A stretch of 45,583 nucleotides of DNA. Source: Gammaproteobacteria bacterium (lineage in GTDB: Bacteria; Pseudomonadota; Gammaproteobacteria; Steroidobacterales; Rariloculaceae). The notes beneath the pieces are model-generated. The model saw only the letters and a list, made by a program, of their open reading frames with translations, was not told the DNA's origin and searched no databases. The stretch spans positions 1 to 45,583 of the forward strand of contig JAQWRR010000094.1 in the NCBI GenBank assembly GCA_029243585.1. Reading direction: 5' to 3'. Position numbers and translations under genes: made by a program. Below are positions 24,734 to 32,922 of this stretch, piece after piece. How positions within the stretch are numbered: position 1 is the first letter of the stretch; the number at the start of each line of letters is the position of its first letter.

Positions 24734-25315
24734 GTGTCCCGTCCAACAAGAAAAGAAGCTGAAGATGCTGTCAAAACACTCCTCAACTGGGTAGGGGAAG
24801 ACCCTGACCGTGAAGGGCTTAGGGCTACTCCAGCTCGCGTTGCAAAAGCATATCAAGAATGGTTTTCAGGGTACAAAGACGATCCTATAGATTTTCTTAG
24901 AAGAACCTTCCGCGAAGTGGATGGTTATGACGAGCTAGTTATTCTAAGAGATATTGATTTTGAATCTCACTGTGAACACCACCTAGCGCCTATTATTGGA
25001 AAGGTCCAGGTAGGCTACCTGCCAGATCGAAAGGTTGTTGGCATAAGCAAGCTAGCCCGAGTTGTCGAAACATTTTCCAAGAGGATGCAAGTTCAGGAAT
25101 CAATGACTGCTCAGATCGCTCACTGCATCAATGACGTACTTAAACCTAAAGGAGTTGGGGTGGTTGTAGAGGGAGTGCATCAGTGCATGACTACGCGAGG
25201 TATTCACAAACCCGGTGTTTCGATGGTCACTAGCCAACTACTTGGAGCTTTCCGCTCAGACCCGAGAACCCGATCAGAGTTTTTAAATATTATCGGAAGA
25301 TCTCATTTAAGATAA
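24734..25315 (+). CDS. folE: GTP cyclohydrolase I
   Basis: This 193-residue FolE converts GTP to 7,8-dihydroneopterin triphosphate, the entry to folate and tetrahydrobiopterin-type pterins; the same product also feeds queuosine synthesis. The zinc site is [10 protein letters not shown] with Cys80 and His83, and Cys151 in QCMTTRGI. Other family motifs are [17 protein letters not shown] (93-109) and [12 protein letters not shown]. The start is GTG at 24734, with AGGAG six bases upstream, which decides it. The protein is complete and normal in length. It is divergent from xdhC. Confidence 0.97.
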   Translation: MSRPTRKEAEDAVKTLLNWVGEDPDREGLRATPARVAKAYQEWFSGYKDDPIDFLRRTFREVDGYDELVILRDIDFESHCEHHLAPIIGKVQVGYLPDRKVVGISKLARVVETFSKRMQVQESMTAQIAHCINDVLKPKGVGVVVEGVHQCMTTRGIHKPGVSMVTSQLLGAFRSDPRTRSEFLNIIGRSHLR

Positions 25316-25351
25316 GCATGTTTTTCAAGGGTTACTTATCTAGTACATTTA

Positions 25352-25936
25352 CTATTCTGATTCATTTCCTTTAACACCCTGCCACCGTCTAACAAGATCT
25401 GAATCTATATCGAAAAGGTCTAGAACTCTTCCCACGGTTTGATTAACCATTGCATCAAGGTTTTCAAGTTTTGCGTAAAAAGAGGGTGCTGGAGGAAAAA
25501 TAATTCCTCCCATCTCGGTCACTGTTGTCATATTTCTAAGGTGGACTAAATTGAGAGGCGTCTCCCTCACCATTAAGACTAAACGTCTTCTTTCTTTCAG
25601 CACAACATCAGCAGCCCTAGATACGAGATTGTCTGCAAGACCAGTGGCAATAGATGCCAAAGTTTTCATAGAGCAGGGCGCAACAATCATCCCAGCTGTT
25701 CTGTATGAACCACTAGCAATATTTGCACCTATATCTTTATCGGAATGAACAACATCTGCCATAGATTCAAGTTCACTACGGCGCATATTGAGTTCCGTAG
25801 CCACATTAAGAAATCCCGCTCGAGATACTACAAGATGGGTTTCAATACCTTTATTTTTTTTCAGTTCCTCAAGTAAACGGACCCCGTAAACTGAGCCGGC
25901 TGCACCTGTAATCGCTAAGATAATTCTTCTTGACAC
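25352..25936 (-). CDS. ubiX: Flavin prenyltransferase
   Basis: This 194-residue UbiX attaches a dimethylallyl group to FMN to make prenylated FMN, the cofactor of UbiD-type decarboxylases. The start LAITGAAGSVYGVRLLEEL, the SGSYRTAGMIVAPCSMKTLA block, the basic KERRRLVLMVRETPLNLVHL segment and MGGIIFPPAPSFY are all typical. The role is ubiquinone synthesis or another prenyl-FMN-dependent decarboxylation. No UbiD lies in the window. It is convergent with folE and divergent from modB. Confidence 0.95.
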   Translation of the reverse strand: MSRRIILAITGAAGSVYGVRLLEELKKNKGIETHLVVSRAGFLNVATELNMRRSELESMADVVHSDKDIGANIASGSYRTAGMIVAPCSMKTLASIATGLADNLVSRAADVVLKERRRLVLMVRETPLNLVHLRNMTTVTEMGGIIFPPAPSFYAKLENLDAMVNQTVGRVLDLFDIDSDLVRRWQGVKGNESE

Positions 25937-26004
25937 ACTGATAATCCTATTAACTGATTAACGCAGAATACCATGCGGGATTAGAGGGTATAGCAGAAAT
26001 TGCG

Positions 26005-26034
26005 TTGACAATATTGTTCATCACTGGCTTTATC
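26005..26034 (+). promoter_or_regulatory. Candidate promoter and palindromic operator just before modB
   Basis: A consensus TTGACA (26005-26010) overlaps a perfect 10-bp palindrome ACAATATTGT (26008-26017). The best -10-like element, TTTATC (26029-26034), is 18 bases away and weak. The modB ATG follows after 5 bases, so transcription from here would give an almost leaderless mRNA. No strong ribosome site is seen before modB. A repressor binding the palindrome would block the -35. The pattern does not match the longer E. coli ModE box. Confidence 0.35.
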
Positions 26035-26039
26035 CAGAG

Positions 26040-26717
26040 ATGGGATCTTTAGAACTCGGGCCAGTTTGGCTTAGCCTTCAGCTGGCAACAGTTACAGTCA
26101 TAGTACTATTGTTAGTTGGAACGCCCCTTGCCTGGTGGCTTGCCTATACTCGATCGCGAATCAAACCTGTGATTGAGGCACTGATAGCATTACCTTTGGT
26201 TTTACCACCAACCGTACTTGGGTTTTACTTGCTGATTCTGCTTGGGCCGGCAGGCCCTATAGGGCGTTTTTGGGTACAACTAACTGATTCCGCTCTTACA
26301 TTCTCGTTCTCAGGTCTGGTAATAGCATCCGTCATTTACTCATTTCCCTTTGTAGTACAACCGCTGCAGAACTCGTTCCAAGGGGTCGGTCGAGCTCCCT
26401 TAGAAGCGGCGGCAACACTAGGGGCAAAGCCCCTAGACGCATTCTTTAGTGTTGCATCTCCAATGGCTATAAGAGGCTATGTCACTGCCATTATCCTTGG
26501 ATTTACTCATACGCTAGGTGAATTTGGCGTAGTGCTAATGGTGGGCGGTAATATTCCTGGGTCTACGCGGGTGATATCAATTGCGATCTATGAACATGTG
26601 GAAACTTTGTCATATGAACAAGCGCATATACTTTCATTAGGATTACTAATCTTCTCTTTCTCTGTATTGCTGGGAGTCTATATATTTAATCGTCGACTTC
26701 CATTTAATAGGATCTGA
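26040..26717 (+). CDS. modB: Molybdate ABC transporter permease
   Basis: This 225-residue permease has about five membrane segments and the EAA-type loop that contacts the ATPase: EAAATLGAKPLDAFFSVASP, followed by GFTHTLGEFGVVLMVGGN, a strong ModB signature. The N-terminal PVWLSLQLATVTVIVLLLVG and ALPLVLPPTVLGFYLL also match ModB. It pairs with modC, which starts 3 bases after its stop. No ModA binding protein precedes it, which is the usual place. The adjacent Moco genes support molybdate rather than another oxyanion as cargo. Confidence 0.93.
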   Translation: MGSLELGPVWLSLQLATVTVIVLLLVGTPLAWWLAYTRSRIKPVIEALIALPLVLPPTVLGFYLLILLGPAGPIGRFWVQLTDSALTFSFSGLVIASVIYSFPFVVQPLQNSFQGVGRAPLEAAATLGAKPLDAFFSVASPMAIRGYVTAIILGFTHTLGEFGVVLMVGGNIPGSTRVISIAIYEHVETLSYEQAHILSLGLLIFSFSVLLGVYIFNRRLPFNRI

Positions 26718-26720
26718 TTC

Positions 26721-27815
26721 GTGGCTAAACTAACAACTCAATCTAACCTGTTACTCGATAATTTTTTATTTGATTCCGCAGAGACACTAGAACTAAACGG
26801 TATAACCGCCATCTTTGGTTCAAGTGGTGCGGGTAAAACTACCCTCTTACGCATTCTTGCAGGGTTAGAGAATCGGGCTACTGGTTTCGTATCCTATGAA
26901 AATGAGATTTGGCAGGATACGAAAAATGGGGTTTTTATCCCGTCCTATGAAAGAAAAATCGGCTATGTGTTTCAAGATGGTCGACTATTTTCACATTTAA
27001 CTGTAGAAGATAATCTTTATTATTCTCTTAAACGGGCCCACAAAGGCCTAAACGAAAAAACAACCATTGGTTTCAGTGAGACCATCAAATCACTGGACTT
27101 ACAACCTCTACTTCACCGCTATCCAAACTTCCTGTCTGGTGGAGAACAGCAAAGAGTTGCAATGGGTAGAGCGCTATTGAGAAGTCCTCAGTTACTCCTG
27201 ATGGACGAACCTCTTTCTGCCTTAGATTTAAAACGTAAGGCAGAAATTCTTCCATACATAAAAAATGTAGCTAACCAATTCCAAATTCCAATTCTTTATG
27301 TGACCCATAATATTGATGAAGCAACTCATTTAGCACAAAGAATGGTTCTATTGTCCTCTGGTCGCATCATAGCAAGCGGAGAAATTGGGGAAATTCTTGA
27401 GCGTGCTGATCTCTGGCCTTTAACTGGTCGCCTAGAGGCAGGGGCGCTTCTACAAGCAACAGTTGGCCCTACCAAAAAAGGTATGACACATCTTCTTGTT
27501 GGAGAAGAAACACTAAAAATACCTGCCGTTAGCATTGAACCTGAAACTAAAGCAAGACTGCGAGTGCAAGCAAAAGAGGTGGCAATAGCCACTGAACGTC
27601 CTTCTCATCTAAGCATCCGTAACATCATGACTGCTCGACTGTTAAGCATAGAGACTGGGGAATCTGCATTTTCAGAGCTTTTACTAGATGTTGGAGGACA
27701 ACATCTACGATCACGAATAACTCGCGAGGCCGTTAAAGAACTGGAACTATGCGAAGGACAACAAGTCTATGCTCTTATAAAAAGCGTTTCTTTTGAAGGC
27801 CGTCTTTTTACCTAA
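26721..27815 (+). CDS. modC: Molybdate ABC transporter ATP-binding protein
   Basis: This 364-residue ATPase has Walker A GSSGAGKT (33-40), signature LSGGEQQRVAMGRAL, Walker B LLLMDEPLSALD and the H-loop TH in YVTHNIDEA. The region after about residue 290 is a Mop/TOBE-type domain (LSIRNIMTARLLSIE), which in ModC binds molybdate or tungstate and senses it. It starts with GTG at 26721, three bases from the modB stop. ModC energises ModB; the missing ModA must come from elsewhere if this is a standard importer. Confidence 0.93.
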   Translation: MAKLTTQSNLLLDNFLFDSAETLELNGITAIFGSSGAGKTTLLRILAGLENRATGFVSYENEIWQDTKNGVFIPSYERKIGYVFQDGRLFSHLTVEDNLYYSLKRAHKGLNEKTTIGFSETIKSLDLQPLLHRYPNFLSGGEQQRVAMGRALLRSPQLLLMDEPLSALDLKRKAEILPYIKNVANQFQIPILYVTHNIDEATHLAQRMVLLSSGRIIASGEIGEILERADLWPLTGRLEAGALLQATVGPTKKGMTHLLVGEETLKIPAVSIEPETKARLRVQAKEVAIATERPSHLSIRNIMTARLLSIETGESAFSELLLDVGGQHLRSRITREAVKELELCEGQQVYALIKSVSFEGRLFT

Positions 27816-27874
27816 TAGCAATTATTTACAATCAAAAATTAAGCAAATAAAACCCTTAAATAAGCGTAACGGTT

Positions 27875-28753
27875 TTAACCAAAGTTATACAAACGATCAG
27901 GGTTATCAACTAATACTTTTTTCTGAAGATGTTGCTGAGGGAGCAAAAGCGGTATTAGATCAACAAGATCACCATCATTGGGCATACTTCTAGTTATATT
28001 TGGATGAGGCCAATCAGTTCCCCAAAGTATGCGATCCTCTGATACCTCTAGCAGAGCTTGTGCGAATGGTATCGCATCAGTAAATGGTGGCCCCATAGTA
28101 GATATTCTTTCAGCACCACAAATCTTCACCCAGCAATTCTCCCGCTGCGCAGCCTCTAAAAGAAGACTAAACGCGGGCTGATCTAGTCCATCCCCTGTAG
28201 GTACCCGTCCCATGTGATCAATTACATAAGGCACAGGAAGGGAATCTAGAAGCGCTTCAAATTGTAGAAGATCTGCCGCATCAAAATGAAGCACTACATG
28301 CCAACCCAACGGCTTAATACGACTTACAATAGTATGGAAAACTCCCATATCTGGGGTTCCCCCCAGGTGCTTTACGAAATTAAATCTCACACCACGAATT
28401 CCACCGTTATGAAGACGCTCAAACTGCTCATCTGAAAAAGAATCGTCAACATTAGCCACTCCACGGTATTGGCCATCGCTTTGCGCAATCGCATCAAGAA
28501 TCACCGAATTATCTGTTCCATGACAACTGGCATTTACAAGTACAGCTCGTTCAAGACCTAGGATTGACTGAAGTTTTTTAAATTGTTCAAGCGGTGCATC
28601 CGGTGGTGTATAGCTTCGCCCTACTGCATAAGGATATTTATCTCCTGGACCAAAAATGTGGCAGTGTGCATCGCAAGCATTTGCTGGTGGAGAAAAAACA
28701 GGTTTGCGTGTAGCCCAATCTGGCGCTCTACATATTGGTATGTTTGTCATCAC
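27875..28753 (-). CDS. Amidohydrolase-2 family protein, LigI-like (PDC lactonase type)
   Basis: This 292-residue TIM-barrel hydrolase resembles the 2-pyrone-4,6-dicarboxylate lactonase (LigI) branch of the amidohydrolase-2 family. Visible features are NACDAHCHIFGPGDKYPY (26-43) with HxH at 30-32, VRFNFVKHLGG, HFDAADL, PYVIDHMGRVPTGDG, WVKICGAERIS and the final LWGTDWPHPN with the catalytic Asp. LigI hydrolyses the lactone ring during lignin-type aromatic breakdown. Relatives act on other lactones such as 4-sulfomuconolactone. No other aromatic-catabolic gene is near, so the substrate is open. It converges with modC. Confidence 0.86.
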   Translation of the reverse strand: MMTNIPICRAPDWATRKPVFSPPANACDAHCHIFGPGDKYPYAVGRSYTPPDAPLEQFKKLQSILGLERAVLVNASCHGTDNSVILDAIAQSDGQYRGVANVDDSFSDEQFERLHNGGIRGVRFNFVKHLGGTPDMGVFHTIVSRIKPLGWHVVLHFDAADLLQFEALLDSLPVPYVIDHMGRVPTGDGLDQPAFSLLLEAAQRENCWVKICGAERISTMGPPFTDAIPFAQALLEVSEDRILWGTDWPHPNITRSMPNDGDLVDLIPLLLPQQHLQKKVLVDNPDRLYNFG

Positions 28754-28834
28754 CGTATGTTAGCGTTTCAGAACTAAAAATTCTGCGCATATGCAGTTAG
28801 TATGGCCATTCAAAAAATACGGAAAAATATTTTT

Positions 28835-29389
28835 ATGAGTCAGGCTAGCTACAAATATTGTCCATCCTGCCAAACAAAACTAACAGACCAATCATTGGGC
28901 GGTTTAATTCGTAAGGCATGTCCTCTGGAATCATGTGGCTTCGTCTACTGGGGAAACCCTACACCTGTCGTTGCAGGTATTGTAGAACGCGCCGGTCAGG
29001 TCATTCTCGTGCAAAGCCATGGATGGCCAAAAGACTGGTACGGCCTAGTAACTGGATTTTTAGAGATGGATGAAAAGCCAGAAAATGCGATCGTTCGTGA
29101 AGTCCAAGAAGAAATTGGAATCAAGGCAAATGTTACTAGCTACTTAGGGGCTTATCCTTTCAATCAAATGGGACAAATTATTTTTGCCTTTCACTTAACT
29201 GGTGGGGCAGGAAAAATTAAGCTTTGTGATGAAGAGCTTACGTCCTATAAAGAAGTAGCAATTGAAAAACTCAGGCCATGGGAAAGGGGCACAGGACCGG
29301 CTGTAAAAGAATGGTTGGCTAGTCGTAGTTTATATCCTCCTGATATAGAGCGAACGTCTTCTTCAGTTATAGAAACAGAAAATACCTAA
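28835..29389 (+). CDS. Nudix hydrolase with N-terminal zinc ribbon
   Basis: From the ATG at 28835 this gives 184 residues; an in-frame ATG at 28802 would add 11 residues. The N-terminus holds a zinc ribbon of Cys9, Cys12, Cys29 and Cys34. The Nudix box at 74-96 fits GX5EX7REUXEEXGU exactly: GFLEMDE followed by REVQEEIGI. Nudix enzymes hydrolyse nucleoside-diphosphate-linked compounds. A zinc-ribbon plus Nudix pair recalls NudC-type NADH/decapping hydrolases, but this is shorter and the NudC-specific SQPWPFPxS motif is not seen (the counterpart region reads GAYPFNQMGQIIF). Substrate unresolved. Confidence 0.9.
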   Translation: MSQASYKYCPSCQTKLTDQSLGGLIRKACPLESCGFVYWGNPTPVVAGIVERAGQVILVQSHGWPKDWYGLVTGFLEMDEKPENAIVREVQEEIGIKANVTSYLGAYPFNQMGQIIFAFHLTGGAGKIKLCDEELTSYKEVAIEKLRPWERGTGPAVKEWLASRSLYPPDIERTSSSVIETENT

Positions 29390-29460
29390 AATTCATAGTT
29401 GGCCCATCCGTTGGGTCGTGTCACACTATGGCGTAACGCTAAATTAAAGAGAATTGAAAA

Positions 29461-30090
29461 ATGTCTGAATCCTCACAATCCGGATCAAATAAGAATTTAT
29501 TAAGAAGTGTTTTTATTGCCGCAGTGGTAGGAGCACTACTATTAATTGCAGTTATTCTGCCGGCAGAATATGACATTGATCCCCTGGGCCTGGGAGGACT
29601 CTTAGGGCTCAGCGCAATGAATTCTGCGCCTACCCGTACGATTGAGATCACGGATGTTATTGGCGGTAATGAGCGAGTAACAGAGGTTGAAATCCCAGAC
29701 TTTGGAGATCCAGTTCCACTACCGAACCCTGCAATACACCAAGATGAAACAATGGCCCATCAAACACGAACTCTTCAAATTCCAATCGGGGCGGAAGAAG
29801 AAACTGAGATAAAGACCCTACTTGAAGAAGGAAAAGTCATTCTTTACTCCTGGGAGGTTGATCAAGGTGATATTTATTCTGACTTCCATGGACACAGCCC
29901 CGAGTTTGGTACGGAATTTTGGGTGCGTTACGAAGAGCATCAGGAAGGATCTGGTAATGATGGTTCTTTAGTTGCACCGTTTTCTGGCGAACACGGTTGG
30001 TACTGGCTTAACTATAATGAATTTCCAGTAGTGGTAACCCTTACGGTAAATGGCTACTTTGAAGAAATAATAGACTACGGGATTTTCTAA
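29461..30090 (+). CDS. Putative transmembrane anchor protein of unknown function
   Basis: This 209-residue protein has a short cytoplasmic start, one membrane helix at about 14-34 (VFIAAVVGALLLIAVILP), and the conserved-looking PAEYDIDPLGLGGLLGL segment (34-50). A 150-residue external domain rich in acidic residues follows, ending in beta-type segments (WYWLNYNEFPVVVTLTVNGYFEEI). This resembles proteins annotated elsewhere as transmembrane anchor proteins, sometimes placed next to metal-transport genes. Function unknown. It is followed after 64 bases by a small soluble protein gene. The external domain reads like a beta-sandwich with several tryptophans (YSWEVDQGD, EFWVRYEEH). Confidence 0.8.
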   Translation: MSESSQSGSNKNLLRSVFIAAVVGALLLIAVILPAEYDIDPLGLGGLLGLSAMNSAPTRTIEITDVIGGNERVTEVEIPDFGDPVPLPNPAIHQDETMAHQTRTLQIPIGAEEETEIKTLLEEGKVILYSWEVDQGDIYSDFHGHSPEFGTEFWVRYEEHQEGSGNDGSLVAPFSGEHGWYWLNYNEFPVVVTLTVNGYFEEIIDYGIF

Positions 30091-30154
30091 GACCGTTTAA
30101 TATTTAATAAAAAAATTGCCTGTAAACCTTAGGCATGAGTTTAGATAAAAAATT

Positions 30155-30364
30155 ATGTCGCAACAGCGAAATCCAAGATATTGGGCTTCACCCTGGTATA
30201 TAACAAAGCATGCGGAGAAGCCTTGGCCGGCAGGCTGGTATTGGCATGATGAACGCTATAATTGGACTGGGCCATACGATACTGAGAAAGTAGCCCGACA
30301 GGCCTTAGATCTATATGAATACAATCGTCAAACCCCTATATCAGGGTCACTATCGTATTCCTAA
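30155..30364 (+). CDS. Small tryptophan-rich protein, unknown
   Basis: This 69-residue protein is rich in Trp and Tyr (YWASPWYITKH, PWPAGWYWHDERYNWTGPYD). The second half contains GPYDTEKVARQALDLYEYN, a short helix of the kind seen in small conserved proteins with a WPxG...GPYxTxxxAxxA arrangement. ATG at 30155 lacks a strong ribosome site. Codon use is like that of its neighbours and the aromatic spacing looks selected, so I take it as real. I cannot assign a function. Confidence 0.6.
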   Translation: MSQQRNPRYWASPWYITKHAEKPWPAGWYWHDERYNWTGPYDTEKVARQALDLYEYNRQTPISGSLSYS

Positions 30365-30417
30365 AAAAATCATGGTGTTTTAGTGATAATGCAGCACGCA
30401 ATATTCAAGGTATAAAG

Positions 30418-31623
30418 CTAGGATCCATTTGCATTGCGGTCCCTTGAGAGCTTAAGTGTTTCTGGCACCATTACTAGAAATATTAGCCCGCCAAACAAGC
30501 CTAAACCAGCCGTTGAAAAACTCACTACTGAAAGGCTTGCTATATCAACCAAGATTCCTGCTAGCAATGGTCCTGCTGCCCAGCCCGCATCACTGATAAG
30601 CCTCCAAATACCAAGAAATTCGCCGCGAGCATTCATAGGTGCTAAATCCATACCTATGATCTGCACAAGACCTACGCTTAGACCATTTGCAAAGCCAAGC
30701 AAAACTCCAGCCAAAAGTAACGAATAGAATCCTTGCGAAAAAGGTAGCGTTATAAAACCAGTTATAAAAAATAATACGCTAGGCATACCTGTCCATTTTC
30801 TACCCCATCGGTCCATAACAACCCCAACAGGATAAAACATCGACATATCGACAGCCGCTGAAAGAGCATAGATTAGTCCGATAGTAGCCGCATCTAGCCC
30901 CACTGTTACACCAAAGAGCGGTATGAGTAACTGTCGTACAGCCCTCATAAACTGGAATATAAGCGCCACAGAACCAGCCGTTGACAAGATTCGTTTATTT
31001 GATCTGAAGATCTTCCCGATAGTTTTAATATAATTCGAATCTGTTGTACTAGGTTTATGAGTATTGTTTGTAAATAGGAATGAGAGAATAGCGGCGGCAG
31101 CAGCAATCAGCCCGCCCACAAAAAAAGCGGTCTGATACCCAAACCCCTGTGCAATCACTCCACCTACCAATGGCCCTATGAATGCTCCGAAACGTTGTAT
31201 GCCCGCCACTACTGATGTTGCACGACCACGTTCATTAGACGAACAAGTAGCTGTAACATGTGATAACCAACCTAGGAACCATGCCGCATGTGCAGCGCCT
31301 AACGCAATAACTATTAATGCTACAACCCAATACTCCGTGGCTATAGCTAATAAAAACATACCTATCGAAAGTGTTCCCAATCCACCAAAAAGAACTAACT
31401 TGCTACCCAGTCTGCCAACTAAAACGCCTGCAGGCACATCAAAAAGAAAGACACCAAATCCCCGTAAACCCATTATCAAGGCTGCAAATGAAACACTACC
31501 GCTCAGCTCAAGAGCGTAAAGCGGCAATAATAAAAGTATCGCTTGGTGGGACACAGCCATCAAAAGAGATGGCAAATAAATTGGGACAAGCAGCCGATTG
31601 TAAGGTGGGGGGAGCATTGCCAT
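30418..31623 (-). CDS. Major facilitator superfamily transporter
   Basis: This 401-residue protein has about twelve hydrophobic helices. MFS signs are the loop-2 type GVLVGRLGSKLVLFGGL (about 61-77) between helices 2 and 3, and a second-half GVVMDRWGRKWTGM. The N-terminus is PYNRLLVPIYLPSLLMAVSH. The overall pattern fits a drug- or sugar-phosphate-like proton antiporter of the 12-helix class; the substrate is not readable. It is followed (18 bases) by, and co-directional with, an aminotransferase gene upstream on the same strand, so the two may share a transcript. Confidence 0.9.
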   Translation of the reverse strand: MAMLPPPYNRLLVPIYLPSLLMAVSHQAILLLLPLYALELSGSVSFAALIMGLRGFGVFLFDVPAGVLVGRLGSKLVLFGGLGTLSIGMFLLAIATEYWVVALIVIALGAAHAAWFLGWLSHVTATCSSNERGRATSVVAGIQRFGAFIGPLVGGVIAQGFGYQTAFFVGGLIAAAAAILSFLFTNNTHKPSTTDSNYIKTIGKIFRSNKRILSTAGSVALIFQFMRAVRQLLIPLFGVTVGLDAATIGLIYALSAAVDMSMFYPVGVVMDRWGRKWTGMPSVLFFITGFITLPFSQGFYSLLLAGVLLGFANGLSVGLVQIIGMDLAPMNARGEFLGIWRLISDAGWAAGPLLAGILVDIASLSVVSFSTAGLGLFGGLIFLVMVPETLKLSRDRNANGS

Positions 31624-31641
31624 CAGGCAACTAAGAAGGTC

Positions 31642-32838
31642 TTAAAGAACAGCAACAATAGAATCTGCCACATAATCAATATTTGATTTGTTAAGGCCCG
31701 CAATATTGATCCGGCTCGACTCCACCATATAAACATGGAATTCCTCACGTAACCGAATAACCTGCTCGCGAGATAAGCCAAGAAAAGAAAACATACCTCT
31801 TTCATGCGCGATGAATGAAAAATCTCGCGGCGCACTCCTTTCTTCCATTTTTTCAACAAAAAGCTTTCGAAAAGCATTAAGTCTAATCCTCATTTCACCA
31901 AGTTCCTTCACCCAGAGTTGATAAAGTTTTTGGTCGCTCAATACTCTTCCAGCTACTGCTGCCCCATGGTCAGGAGGCATAGAATAGATACCCCTTGCCA
32001 CATTACCTAGATTGGATTGCGCTGCTTTTGCTTGTTCTGCATCCTTAGATATGAGGCTTATCATCCCTACCCTCTCACGATATAACCCCAAGTTTTTAGA
32101 GCATGAGGTTACAACGATAGCCTCATCCAACTGTTCGGCCATTAACCGGGCGCCATAGGCATCTTCCTCTAGCCCCTCAGATAAGCCTTGATAGGCTAAA
32201 TCAATAAACGGAACAATACCCCGCTTCTTAAAAAGGCTTACAAGGAAATTCCATTGATCCTGAGAAAGGTCCGCGCCACAAGGATTATGGCAACACCCGT
32301 GGAGCAACACTAAATCACCAGAAACTAATGTATTAAATTTTTCCGTCATTGCCTCAAAATTAATGCAATGGTTCTCATAGTCATAGTAGGAATACTGCTC
32401 AAGATTCAAACCTGATAGTCGTAGTAACGGCAAATGGTTTGGCCAAGATGGGTCACTTAACCATACCCTAGCATCTGGTTTAGCTCGAACAACGCAGTGG
32501 CCAGCAACACACAACCCACCACTACCACCAGGTGTCTGAACTGAAGAAATTCGGCCAGCTTTTAGGGCGGGATGACTCTCTCCAAAGAGCATCATTTCCA
32601 TTCTTTCGTTAAACCCTATGTTTCCAGCTATTCCAACGTAAGATTTGGTGCTTTGTTCCTGAAGAATCTGTTGCTCAGCAATTCTAACGGCCTCAAGAAT
32701 TGGCGTATTTCCATTATCATCCTGATATACGCCAACACTGAGATCAACCTTATTAGGGTCATCATCCTCACGGAACAAAGCCATGACGCCAATGATTGCA
32801 TCTGGAGGCAAAGGTTTTAAATTCTGAAACAAAAACAA
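31642..32838 (-). CDS. Aspartate/aromatic aminotransferase (class I PLP)
   Basis: This 398-residue enzyme is of the AspC/TyrB type, transferring amino groups between aspartate or aromatic amino acids and 2-oxoglutarate. PLP contacts are in place: PGGSGGL near 103-109, Asp213 in FIDLAYQG, the Schiff-base Lys248 in SCSKNLGLYRERVG, and Asn185. SSRINIAGL near the C-terminus carries the substrate-carboxylate Arg. An oddity is HNPCG (184-188), where the family nearly always has HNPTG. The start and length are normal. Aspartate versus aromatic preference cannot be decided. Confidence 0.92.
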   Translation of the reverse strand: MFLFQNLKPLPPDAIIGVMALFREDDDPNKVDLSVGVYQDDNGNTPILEAVRIAEQQILQEQSTKSYVGIAGNIGFNERMEMMLFGESHPALKAGRISSVQTPGGSGGLCVAGHCVVRAKPDARVWLSDPSWPNHLPLLRLSGLNLEQYSYYDYENHCINFEAMTEKFNTLVSGDLVLLHGCCHNPCGADLSQDQWNFLVSLFKKRGIVPFIDLAYQGLSEGLEEDAYGARLMAEQLDEAIVVTSCSKNLGLYRERVGMISLISKDAEQAKAAQSNLGNVARGIYSMPPDHGAAVAGRVLSDQKLYQLWVKELGEMRIRLNAFRKLFVEKMEERSAPRDFSFIAHERGMFSFLGLSREQVIRLREEFHVYMVESSRINIAGLNKSNIDYVADSIVAVL

Positions 32839-32922
32839 TCCTTAACTAGATTTAGAACTGCGCACACTGGACGCGCATACTAAACGATAAGCATGGTATT
32901 TTTAAGGTTTTTAGAAAATGGG

